This document shows, piece after piece, positions 47,555 to 59,200 of a stretch of DNA of 64,000 nt (positions are counted from its first letter, which is position 1; the number at the start of each line of letters is the position of its first letter). This DNA is from Membranipora membranacea. Taxonomy: Eukaryota; Bryozoa; Gymnolaemata; Cheilostomatida; Membraniporidae. The notes below the pieces were generated by a model that had not been told where the DNA came from, did not search any database, and worked only from the letters and a program-made list of their open reading frames with translations. The translations under genes and the position numbers were made by a program. The DNA lies in contig OU612075.1 in assembly GCA_914767715.1 (NCBI GenBank), positions 1,984,001-2,048,000 on the forward strand, read 5' to 3'.

Positions 47555-50500
47555 TGATGATGCCGATGATATATAATCCTTTAGTTTTGTCTTATGCTAG
47601 ACTGCATTTAACAATCGATGTGAAGCAGGTGATCTATTAGCTACTGCATAGAGTGTCTATCCTTATTCATGACAACAACTAGCTACTGCTTCAGTAATAT
47701 ACAACACATGAACTCTCTATACAATCGTAAAACAATAATGTGTTGTAAATATTATTGTTATGACTTAGATGTCAATATCTTTTCCCACTAGTGTAGAGTG
47801 AATAGTTCTCTTGGTTGAAGTGTTGATCGATGATGTCTGCTTTATCAGTCAAACTCAAAACAGAAACCAAACATCTGGATGGCCTGTCTTCAAGAAGCCT
47901 TCACTCAACTGAAGGACCACAATGAATTGTTATGACACCGTAGTCGACTATCAGTTACAGTTGAGTGAATCAACACCACAATCACATCAATCATCCAATC
48001 AAAACGGCAGGCTTTAAAACAAGCCCTGTGTAAGTAAGACATTATTATGTAAACTTACAAGAACATGGTTATCTATCACTAACTAACGAGAGTCGATCCA
48101 GTGTGCAGATGTAGGAAGATCAGCTATTAGTCAAGAAGAGAATCTCCAGGAAAACATAAACAGACTGAAAACTTTGCGTGTCACCGACTTGATAAACAAT
48201 GGATATTTGTGAAGTAGCGTTATGTCACTTGTTGACTGTTGTGCTACATCATACTGCAATCAGGGCATCACAATTACGATCCATTAAAAATTGCTGCTGT
48301 TGAATGGAGAATCCAGACTGCAAAAGTATTCAAACTCAACACCATGCGGAAGGAAGCAACAGCAGAAATCACACCTCGCAGCAATAAGGAGAGAGATGGC
48401 TTCTATTGGTCATATAATTATTATTGTAGTTAACAATTAGCTTGTCGATAGCCAAGTCAAGGACGAAGAGTGCAGTTATTATGCCCAATTAATTTAGGAG
48501 AAAGAGAATTGGAGTGTTACGCCTGCTTACTTCACACTTTCAGCAAAACACAATAGACCTATACAATGTGTGACCGATAATGGTTTCAATAATATAGCAA
48601 GGTTTTCAGGGATTTCCCTCATGACAAAAAAACATACACTGACGCTGAATCTTTTTTTCGTGCGTTATGTCAAACGTGTTCCATTCTTTCTCTTTCTCTC
48701 CTTCTGCTAAGGCTTCGATGTTACACGCAGTTTACTAAGCGATATATCGCGCCGTGACATTCTAGAGAACTTAGATGAGTTTCCAAGATAGTATGCAACT
48801 GTACAGCAAAAAGTATACTTGATATACATATTCTGGACTAAATGAGTCACAGATTTCCCTCCACAGGGCTTCTCTGCAGAATTTCTTGACTCGGTAGGAC
48901 TTTGGATTAGATCGCAAATCAGTCTGGCAATTAACTTTTAACCTAGAGTAGTAGATATAAGTTGGAGTTTAGTTTCACTAGTTTTTGGAGGATTCAATGT
49001 TGACTTTCATTAGCTACGGCAGGATTTTATATAAAGCCATGAGGTTGGGCAAAATTTAGCTAGCTATAAATTTCACTATTTGAAGTCTGTGCAAAATTTT
49101 CCTACTGTCAATGCTACCTAGCATCTCAAGGACTACGGTCTATATCTTCTCTCATCTGAATATCTGTTTATTGTTTTACCCTTGCTGTTGGTGAGGATTG
49201 ATACATCGCAAATATTACCTATACCATTCACAGGAGGAAAAGATTGTTTTTTTCCCACAGGCTTTGTAGTATCAAGTAGTGTATTTTATGGCTAGCTAAC
49301 ATTTAGTCGACCTCATAACTTAACATTAAATTAGTGCTACCTCACAATAAGTCACCCCAAAACTAGCTAAGCTAAAATTTGTCAATATTCTCCTCCAGGG
49401 TATGCGACAATGTAGAGTTATGTTGAGCTTGGTTTTTTCTTATTCTGTTTTGCTACCTTTCCCATAAGCTACAGACAGACCTCAACCATCAATGCGTAGT
49501 ACTTACTGTGAAGACATGGCGAGCATATTTCTAAAGTATTCGTTTCGTGTTGTTCATCAGTTGACAATCACTAACTCCTTGAGTTAACAATAATAACAGA
49601 ACTGTATGCGAAGAATGTGAAAAATTTCTCCATCAATCTACAAAATAAAAAAAAATAAAAACATTAATTCACATAAAATATCGACTCGATGACTAGACCA
49701 ACGGCAAATGCAATATGATAAAATGTATAAGCCTTCCCCTCTCCAAGTTTCTAGGAAGGTATACTTGGTTGAGATCCTTATGGTTCAGAGAAAAAAGCTT
49801 ATAATTTAGTCACAGTTTCAGTTTAAAAAGTCACACAGCCTAATAACATTTTGACCACTTAGTGTGCCAATCAAATAGATAACCAGGATACAGGCTACTC
49901 ATGACACTCATCTATCAGATTAGTTACAACGAAATTACATGCACATTAAGTCAGCGAGGCTTGTACACTCTTCCTGAGCTCCCAAGAAGGGATAGCTAGC
50001 ATTGACATGATGGTTTTCACTACTAAAATGCTACCCACATCACAATACTTTCAACGCACCTACAGAAAATCTTAAATGCCAAATCTTTTTCCGCATTCAT
50101 TCTCTTGACCTGTCACACATTATGGCATACCTACAGTGATTGGGACAACCATAATGGCTCTCCCAATCTCAGAATACTGAGACAGTGCAGAGTTTTGTGC
50201 AGCGATCACACACCTTAAGATACCTGGGCTTTTCCGAAAAGTCGTGTCGTTTGAGCTAGACCTACACTGTGTAAACCGTTTTCTAACCATTGACCGTAAG
50301 CTTATGAGAAAGTATCGTACCTGATCTCTGAATATACTGATACACGCATCTTAGCAAATCTTGCATTGAGATCACTGATCTTTCCCAAAGTTGATGAGCC
50401 ATCGACTGGCACTTACATGTGATATCACTTCTAGCCTATATCTTTGAATATGTGGCACTTACAATGGCAAGATGGCTGCCGCAATGCCTATGACTAGAGT

Positions 50501-52065
50501 ATACTGAGGCCTTTGTGTCTCATCAGCAAATCAAATCATTCTCACAGACTGGGCATGGGGATACATGAGTTAGACCCCAAACAACCTGCATCTTACTATC
50601 CCTTAACCAGCCTGGTTGCAGTTCATTTTATACAACTAGTAAGGGATTAACAAATTGACAACCAGTACTTACAAGTTACACAGGCCTAGGGGCTTGTGAT
50701 TGCGGGGGCATTGACCTTTGTATACCGACTTCTCTGCCTCTGTGCTTCTCTTATATACAGGAGTTGGACGAGGTAGTGAGAGGCAGCTTGAGATTTAGGC
50801 CATGGGCTGCTGTGAACTGACCTTTCAGTTCATTTCTCAAAGTTATGGGGTAGTACTAGTAGTACTGAGAGACCAATGATTAAACCTATGCTAGATTACT
50901 TATTTAGATGATCACAATGACGGCCTTCGTCTTGCCTTGATTAGAAATTGTTATGATTGGAATGGAAGTCAGCCTGATCCATCTACCTATCACTAGTAGA
51001 TGGGCCTGGCTGTTACTTCCATTCTTCACCTAGACACATAACAAAGTAGGCAGTTAAGAAGGACACTGCTTTGCTAGTAGTGGGTGAATATTATAATTAT
51101 GAGTGAGAAGTTTTTAGAAGTAACACAACACACATACACAACTGCTGTTTTTTACTCAGTTTCTGACTCAGTTCAGTAGAGTAAGTAGTACTAGTAGTCA
51201 GTAGATGTGGAAACCATTTTTATGAGAATATACTCTCAGTCACAACCTTAGTCTAAGGACACAATATAGCAGAAACACGATTGAGAAGAACTTAAATCAA
51301 TTAATAAACTATCTATTTATAAATTAGTTAAGTTAGATGAAACTTGATTGAATTGAAGAAGAGCAGAGACTGAGAGAGAATTATCATTATTATTATGATT
51401 AACATAACTTTAGCTAGATACCAATATTCAGGTTTTCACATATCTGCTAGGATTCTAAGTGTTCATGTGGCCACTTCACTTGACACCCTTGTACATTCAT
51501 ATGCTTAAATCACTCACATATCTGTTAAATCAGCTGTCTATTGAAGTGAAGTTTAATTTTTCATGACTGCATCTCCGCCATGATTGTCTGTTGATCACAG
51601 AAAGAAGTCCACAGCTGAGAACGGTAAGTCACAGAAATGTTGTTCTCATTTGCATGATCCAGACATTTTTTTATCTGTTGCTATGTATCTGATATTGTGG
51701 ATGAACAATCGAGTGTAGCTCAAAAGGGATACGAACCTGAATAGTCAGTCATTCCCAGCACATTTTGATACTAGTTCTCTTTGCGGAGCTATATCTTTCA
51801 ATTGCGTATAAGTTCAAGGACAATTTCAAAGTTTTATTTTGTTTCACTTTAGATTTCGCAAGGTTTCACTTTAGCTTTTACACGGGGAGACAACTTGAAA
51901 TAATCTCCCTGATTTAACTAACCAACTGAAATACCTAAAATAACTCTGACCCTGGAACAATACTATCCAGGGGCACACAACTACGAAATATTGTTCTTAT
52001 CACATTTCTTTTTTTTCTTTTTTTTTGCATTTCACTTTATTTTGACCGATCAATGTCCATATCAT

Positions 52066-52088
52066 ATATATATATATATATATATATC
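52066..52088 (+). repeat. (AT)n microsatellite
   Basis: About 11 AT units; a second interrupted AT run lies at 52188-52219, about 50 nt left of the U2-headed SINE. Protein read from these runs is not real. Confidence 0.85.
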
Positions 52089-52265
52089 AGACATATAATA
52101 CATATATAAGTATTAGTTAACCAGTGCAGATTGTTAACCTCCTTGCACAGAAGAGGATTTTGACATGTTTTTATTGAAGTTCTTTGATATATATATATAT
52201 AGATATATATATATATATACTTATTATTGCCAATCAAAGTCAATGACAAATAAAGACCAGGCATA

Positions 52266-52496
52266 TATCGCTTCTCGGCCTATTGGCTAAGATCAAAGTG
52301 TCACTGCCAATGGCCGATTAGTGCCAGTTCAGTTTTGGCAGCTTGCTGCACACTTATGATTAGGAGGTCCACCATGACCTCACCTCTAGGATGCATTCTA
52401 GTTTTCTAGGATGTATCACATTCTCAGTATGAGGATTTAGGGCACCTTGCGTCCCTCTTTAGGGGCAGCCCAATCTTCTGTTTCTTCGCAAACAGC
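52266..52496 (+). mobile_element. SINE with U2 snRNA-derived head, copy 1 (full length)
   Basis: It begins ATCGCTTCTCGGCCTATTGG and runs on to AAGATCAAAGTGT. This is the first ~34 nt of U2 snRNA (known: ATCGCTTCTCGGCCTTTTGG...) with one substitution and one insertion. After that it departs from U2 into a body shared with copy 2. Flanked by 13 bp direct repeats with one mismatch: 52253-52265 (AAGACCAGGCATA) and 52497-52509 (AAGACCATGCATA). The U2 5' end sits 1 nt from the left repeat. The 3' end is a stem-loop CTGTTTCTTCGCAAACAG, not poly(A). Confidence 0.85.
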
Positions 52497-53801
52497 AAGA
52501 CCATGCATAAATGAATAAATAAAAAGCTATAGGTGTCAGGTGTATCTATGAATGCTGACCTATTTATAGGACAGTGATTTCGGGTTTCCAAATTACTTTG
52601 CACGGATGGTTCTTATATAGTCTGTTGAACAACTCCCATAACGTTTTATGCCAAAACTGGCTGATCACGTTTGAGAATAACTACTCCACAAAGCAAGGCT
52701 CCATATCTTATCAACAACTCTGTACATAAAAAGATTGCTCAAAACAAAATTTTTAAATGCCTTTCACGCCTTATTCAGTTAGTCAGCATCAGGCATGGAG
52801 TCGGGTTCCCATCTCCCCATCCACCAAACCAAGCTTGCCAAGACGGCTAGATATATTGTCACAGAATAGCTGCTCCATAGTAAAAACTTCACTTACGAAT
52901 CTATTGCGCATACATTTACTTTTCAAAAAGTCAAATACTGGAAAAAAATAGATTTTGCCTTTTTAAATACGAACTTCTTTACCCACTTTATGAGGACCGT
53001 CAATTTTTGCTTTTGCGGTAGTTTAATATCACCTATCTCTCCATCACAATTTTATACTTAAATGCATACTAAATAGAAACCTCACAGCATGATTCTACTC
53101 ATCATTTTCTAATTGCTGCATTGTTAGCGAAAAAGAAAACAAACTCAAAGTAGTCATTTACCTTCCATATGCTATCTTTATTTAGATTTTCTATTAGATA
53201 TCAATCACATTTTAACAACTATTATTAGCTATGAACTTTCTTGAAAACTTCTATAAATAGACAGTTAATTGATCAGATGATAACAACAGCTTACTACCCT
53301 TTGATATACTAGGGAGTTATTTTTAAAGCTACTCATGTCTTGGCTCAGATTTCCTGCTAAAATCGAAGAATAAAGCAAAAGTTGGACTATTTTTGTGGTA
53401 TCTATTTATTACGCCCCAGAAATAACCATTGTTGATTCTGTATACAATATGCATCTTAGATATCCCAAACAGGAAATCATCCATTGAGGAATTATATTCC
53501 GACCGATCGAAGATCAAGCAACTCTAGACATGGCACTACATTAGCACCAAAATGTAGAACAACCCTGTATGAGAAAAGTTTTTTTCTTAAACTGCTTTTG
53601 TTATATATTTTTTACACACAGTCTCATTTGCCCTCGTTGCATTGATCCTTGATAAATAAAGTTAACATCTATCGATCTATAATAATCTGAGCTTGACAAT
53701 CTATCCTATCCTATCCAACAGTCACCTGCTGCTTTCAGCGTTCTAACCGCAGCAATAAGTTCGAACAAAATCTCAAATAATCTCAAACAAAAGTCAATAT
53801 C

Positions 53802-53890
53802 CACTGAACTTAACAAAATATAAATATAATTTCGCAAAAAATAAGGTGAACTTAACAAAATATAAATATAATTTCACATAGAGAATAAGG
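53802..53890 (+). repeat. ~44 bp tandem duplication
   Basis: TGAACTTAACAAAATATAAA then TATAATTTCGCA/CACA and AATAAGG, twice. In the gene-free region. Confidence 0.7.
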
Positions 53891-54913
53891 TAGTTTTGAC
53901 GGGTAGTTTTTAAAAATCTAAAATAAAATGTTCTATAAACCTGAGCTGTCCCCACGTGCAAACTGAACAGACAACTCTATAAAATGAAATTAATTCTCAC
54001 AAATTCAATTGTATTATTTTCCGCAGGGGATCGAGGAATATGCCAAGGAATAGTCTATGTATCGGATCCATTGAATTCCAATCTAATTCAGTGATCGGAT
54101 CATCCCTGATTTCATCGACTATACGACCACAAGGAAATTGGGGTGCTTGTTATAATATGTCTATAATGATCACTTACTAGAACTGCTCCTCAACTTACCT
54201 GAAACTAATTAACCCTAAACAGAAGAGATATTTGCATTTTCGATTATTTGCTCCCAGTACCTTCGAACCTTCCATGACAGATGGTATAATAGTGCTACAA
54301 ACCTACCCAGGTCGCTGGTTAAGGCATTCCATTTTACCTCCTGGTAATGGAATGCCTTGATCAGCAGTTTTGCGATATGCGATATCTTTCTACTGCAAGT
54401 GCAAAAAAACAGTGAGCCTCCGGCATTTTATGTCCTATACCGCAAAAAACTGGCTGGGATGAATGGTTTCAGTGTATCAAATTGAGAATACTTGCAGACG
54501 CCGGGTTTAAGACCTGAAACTCGAAGTTAGCAAGCAGAACATTCCTGACTCCTATCATATGACTTACAACTGCAAGTTGTCGAAGGAATATTCATTTATT
54601 TATTTATTCAGGTTCAGAATTTATTTATTGAGGCTCAGAATATTATATGAGATGTCATTGTTTTAGCTTACCTGTACTCTTAGTACGCCAATTCTCTCAA
54701 TCAGTCAAACTGTTACATTTATATCTCACATTTATTTATCTCTTTCTATATGGAATTTTGTGCTTTTGTCCCCAGATGCTGATTGCTGTAAAAGTTAGCA
54801 AGGAGATTAACTAAAACCCTTATACATTGTCCTTGACTTCTTTCCATAGGTAAGTATTTTGAGTCTGCTAGACGGTACCACCCATTATCTTCTACTCTCA
54901 TCAATGAGAACTC

Positions 54914-55213
54914 AAACCATTGCTGCCATAGCTGGGCTTTGCCCAGCATAGCCACCAGTCAAACATTTTAACAGAGAGTTGTGGCATCAAAACATCTAGT
55001 CAGTTGCTTTGAATTGAGTTATATGAGCTCTCAAAATGTAGGGAGAATCTTCTTCCCCAGCCATCCACCATTAGTGATGACAAATGTTGTTGTTGAACAA
55101 CCAGGTGCCTCTAAAATCTAGCTGAGATCCAACACTAATAAAAATGTTGGATCTCAGCTAGATTTTTGACTGGTGGCTATGCTGGACAAAGCCCAGCTGT
55201 GTCAGCAGTGGTT
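54914..55213. mobile_element. Nested inverted-repeat element
   Basis: Outer arms of about 50 bp (54914-54964 and 55163-55213) pair with few mismatches (e.g. GCATAGCCACCAGTCAAA vs TTTGACTGGTGGCTATGC). An inner hairpin at 55113-55166 has perfect 22 bp arms (AAAATCTAGCTGAGATCCAA..). Likely a foldback transposon or a nested insertion. Confidence 0.7.
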
Positions 55214-55702
55214 TAATAAAAAGATGAAAAATTTCATTCATGGCTTGTTTTATATTATTTGTGACTTGGTCACTTCATAGATCAAAAAGATTTTAGCATA
55301 AAAAAATGCTGTCACACGGAAAATGCAGGACGGATAAAGTGAGGCGTTTGGAGATATACACATAGGTCTAAAAATCTACGCACCCTAAATGTAGCCATAA
55401 TCTTAAAAGAATGATCAGAGTTGCCCTGACTTTTGAGTTGTGTTCCCATGGCTGGTAATGTTGTCAGTGGAAACTAAGCTAGGCATATTGTATCAAACTT
55501 AAAAGCAAAATGATGTTAATAAAATATCTTAACTACAGTTGACAATGTTATTTTAATCATCTAACTAGAGTTGTTGAGTAAACGGACTGGACGGATATTA
55601 TGACAAGAATTTATGGCACTTCTTGCCATATAAACCCTAGTGTATAGGTTGGCGAAAATACATTACTCAATCAGGCTTGAAAGACATTGACATCATAGCA
55701 AC

Positions 55703-55737
55703 TCGGAATGCAGGCAAATAGACCAAACTTGGCCTAG
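55703..55737. mobile_element. CTAG MITE fragment, copy 5 (GT31 3' flank)
   Basis: One terminal arm only: GGAATGCAGGCAAATAGACC then AAACTTGGCCTAG. It is about 50 nt downstream of the GT31 stop codon, probably in the 3' UTR. Confidence 0.6.
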
Positions 55738-55787
55738 GTAACAACATCCTCCCCGACACAACAATCATTAGGAGAAGATTTCTTTGT

Positions 55788-56214
55788 CTAAAACTCGTAA
55801 GCAGACTCAGCCACCGGTACGGAACCCTGTTCAAATCGCCGGTCTAAATACTGCATCTGACCCCACAGATAGTGATGTCTTTTAATAGAGTGAAGGTGAT
55901 AGAACATAGCATAGTTATTTAAGAACAGCTCGTTATGTTTGATGACATCGTTCCACCATATAAAGCCAACGTCATGTTTAGTATATACAGGCTCAAACTT
56001 AGCATTGGTGGAATTAATTACGACACCAAACAACCAGGCGTCATCTATCCACAACGGTGTGAACTTCCTGGAATTTACGTAGAGTTGTGTCACAACGTCG
56101 GCCGTCATTACCACAGCTAGTCCTTGGCAGTAGTTTGGAAAATATGTATGATTATATTCTGACTCAAATATCATCCACTTGCCCTGCCTCTGTACTCGAG
56201 CTCCTTGGTAGACA
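55788..56214 (-). CDS. GT31 exon 4 (C-terminal catalytic region, stop)
   Basis: Joined as N-VYQGARVQRQGKWMIFESEY, then YFPNYCQGLAVVM and LWIDDAWLFGVV, ending VAESAYEF and TAG. Acceptor tttgtag at 56215. The 5.3 kb intron before it is filled with mobile elements. Confidence 0.92.
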
Positions 56215-59200
56215 CTACAAATCATAAAAATAGCTGTAGTTCTGGTGAATAATGTTATGTATAGAGGGGGGTAGGTACAAATACCTGAGCAGGTCAGGGC
56301 CGTAGTTCTAGGGGAGGCAAAGAGGCACTGCCTCCTCTAGAAAGCGTAATGCAGTGGCCTAAAAACACTATAATTGAATAATCTACGTCGAATCAGCCCT
56401 CTGGAACTTCCATTTGCTTCTTATATGCCTAAAATTGCTCGGGGAGGAGATTACTGGTGATGCTTCTGAATCTGCCTCGGAATTTTGCCTCCCCTATCAT
56501 TTTTTCTAAACTCGGGCCCTCGAGGTGGAAGCTTGAGGTCAGGGGTCACATGTTGTTGATGAGAGCAGACAAGTCATAAAGCTTTGACTCTATCTTTTAC
56601 TGCCTTCCAGCTGCTTTTACATTCAAATACACCAAGAGAATAATCATGACGAATGGTCCATAATATTTCAAACAGATATTGCAACAAGTTTTCTTGCAGT
56701 GCAAAGTTTGTATTATTGGATTAAAAATGGAGGACTACCAAAACTCCCATAAACATAAGACAACAGCAGTTGCGGTCACTCTTGTGGCTCAACACCCTAT
56801 ACTGGAATACGCCTTTGAATTTTGAATTCCTGAATGTTTGATGTCTTCAAAGGTATAAGTTGATACCCATGACGTTTATGGCTTGTGATAGCCTGAGCCC
56901 CCCAGACTTTTGCCCCCTGGCCGACGCCCCCCCCCGCCAGCTTGTGATAGCCCTGAGTCACTGCTTAGTGATAATGTAAATATATTGACACAGTACAGGC
57001 AGCTGAAATTTTTACTTGCCTGCTTTCAAATTCAAATATTTACTTTAATCTTCATAAGCTAATAATATTATATACTTGATTTTATTGATCGAATAAAAAT
57101 CACCCAATCCAACAGCAAAATAGTAGTTGGCAGTAACTTGCTCATTTCATGAAATGCGATGATTTACACTGTGCAATGTACTGGCAATCCAATCATAGCC
57201 TAGCAGAAACCTCTAGGTCAAAGCATGACCACGGTGGAGGTAAAATTTGTCTCAAGTTTATATAATAGATGACAATTGTCACCGCTGGTTTGGGTGACAT
57301 ACGAAAACAAGGGGCGTGGTTGCAGCTAGGTTAAGTCTGAGCCCCAGACTCTTGCCTCCGCCCGTTGCCCCCCCCCCTGGTCGGAAAAATTAAATGCAAT
57401 ATCAGATTTTTCACAAGTTCATTGTTATACTATCTTGTTTGTGCGTATCATGAACAGTAGAATTTTTCAAGTTAGATAGGTAAATTGTTGTCACAAGGAA
57501 TCTCTCAAAATCTTCAATGCTTAACCTGCAGTCCATGCCGAAGCCCTCAACCCTAAATACGAAGAAATGGAACCCAAAAGCAGAACTAATGGAAATTAAT
57601 GTGGGCAACATCCATAGAAATAGAGCCAATAGAAACCTAAGCCTCTCTTAGGAGTCGTTCCACTTTTCGTGAATCTCCTGTATATAAGAAATCAGTGGTA
57701 GGGATTGTTTCAAGAATGAACTGAATGGGCTAGCTGAAAAACTAACCCATGTATCCTGCTTACTATCTGGGGGTAACAGGCTTTTTCTAGACATTCAAAT
57801 TCATCAAGATAACAAGCTATAACAGCATAAATCCATACCACTGATTTTGGTCAACCAGTAATAACGAAAACCGCAAAAACTCAGTAGGCATCTATTTATC
57901 GATGTCTATGGCATGGCAACATCACATCTATCATTTTCATTATCCTATTCGTTAGATGAATTCAAAAGCCTTTCTCATCAAACTAAGATGACGCTGTCGT
58001 TCCCGGACTGCCTTGCTTGTGATGTTTACCAAGTAGGGCATCCCTCTATTTTGAATCTTGCCATGCATTTATTTCTGAAATTCCCAGTGAGTCAAATCAA
58101 TGATGACATAGTTAAGTTTGCCTCGTTCCTCCTGGGAAACGCATTTTAAAGTTTCATTATGGGAATACCAGCAGCATCAAGTGTATATATCAAGTATGCC
58201 AAATATTGTAGTAGCCTGTGGGGTGGGAAAGGAGAGGATGAAGGTATTAATAATTCATAGATATTTTTGTGTTTGAGAATATTTCTTTTATACAAAAAAT
58301 AACTGCTGGCAAACATATACTACTGATGACCAATATTCTAATGGAGAACGCCTGTTTTGCTATATTTTCTGATACATGTCTCTGCTGACAACTTGCAATA
58401 AACTAAATATTTGTTCATAGAAAAGAAAAAGGAGTATGTGCCCTGTCTCGCAAATTCAACTACAGAGGCGTAGTTTAGAAAAGTTGTAGGTAATGCAACA
58501 ATACAAGGCGGGTCCAAAGCATCTCCTACATGCATGCCCAAAAAAGGTTGACCATGCATGCTCTACTAGAGCATGCATGGTCAACATTTTTTGGGCTCGG
58601 CCAATTTATGTTCGGAAGCATACCAGTTAGCCGCACCACATTCTGGGCAATTTACCTGAGTTACAGAATATCCAGGCCTGTTACCATGGGTCCTCCCCAA
58701 AAAACTTTTTGAAAATAGAAGCAGTTTCTAGGCATTTCAGCCTTATGAGCTGTGACAGAATATTGCGAAATTTCCTTTATATTATTTTGGATCAAGACGA
58801 GGAAATGTGTCACAATTTTTTCCTGTGGTAAGGGTGCAATTGGCCAAACAAAATTATAATTTTGGCCGGAATGGCAGTTTAAGGTACGTCCCTGTTTATG
58901 ACAAAACAGAGGGTGGGCTGCTCCTAAAGAGGGACGCAAGTTGCCCGGGGTCCTCGTACTGAGAGTATCCTAGTAAACTAGAATGCATCCTAGAGGTGAG
59001 GTCATGGTGGACCTCCTAATCATAAGTGTGTAGCAAGCTGCCAGAAACTGAAACAGGCACTAACCAGCCACTGGCAGTGACACTGATCCAGGTTAATCCA
59101 TGTCCGAGAAGTTTAAGGTACGTAAATAACAAGCTGATTCAGAAAGGGATTATTCAATTACAGTGGGTTAGACCACTTTATTTAGCTTTCTAGGGGAGGC

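Larger units (their letters stand above)
47555..55787. other. Gene-free region between AFF and GT31 genes
   Basis: 8.2 kb upstream of AFF and downstream of GT31, both transcribed leftwards. It should contain the AFF promoter/5' UTR and the GT31 3' UTR, but no core promoter element stands out. It holds the U2-headed SINE (52266-52496), AT microsatellites, a 44 bp duplication, the nested inverted repeat at 54914-55213 and a CTAG MITE fragment. Minus-strand ATTAAA occurs at 55556-55551 and AATAAATAAATAAA near 54610-54596. Confidence 0.55.

Noticed and set aside
52267-52460. A functional U2 snRNA gene
   Set aside because: Only the first ~34 nt match U2. The branch-point recognition GTAGTA, the Sm site and the 3' stem-loops are missing, and the unit has target duplications and a second copy.
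54746-54955. Minus-strand ORF (69 codons)
   Set aside because: Starts within an arm of the nested inverted repeat; probably read-through of repeat sequence.
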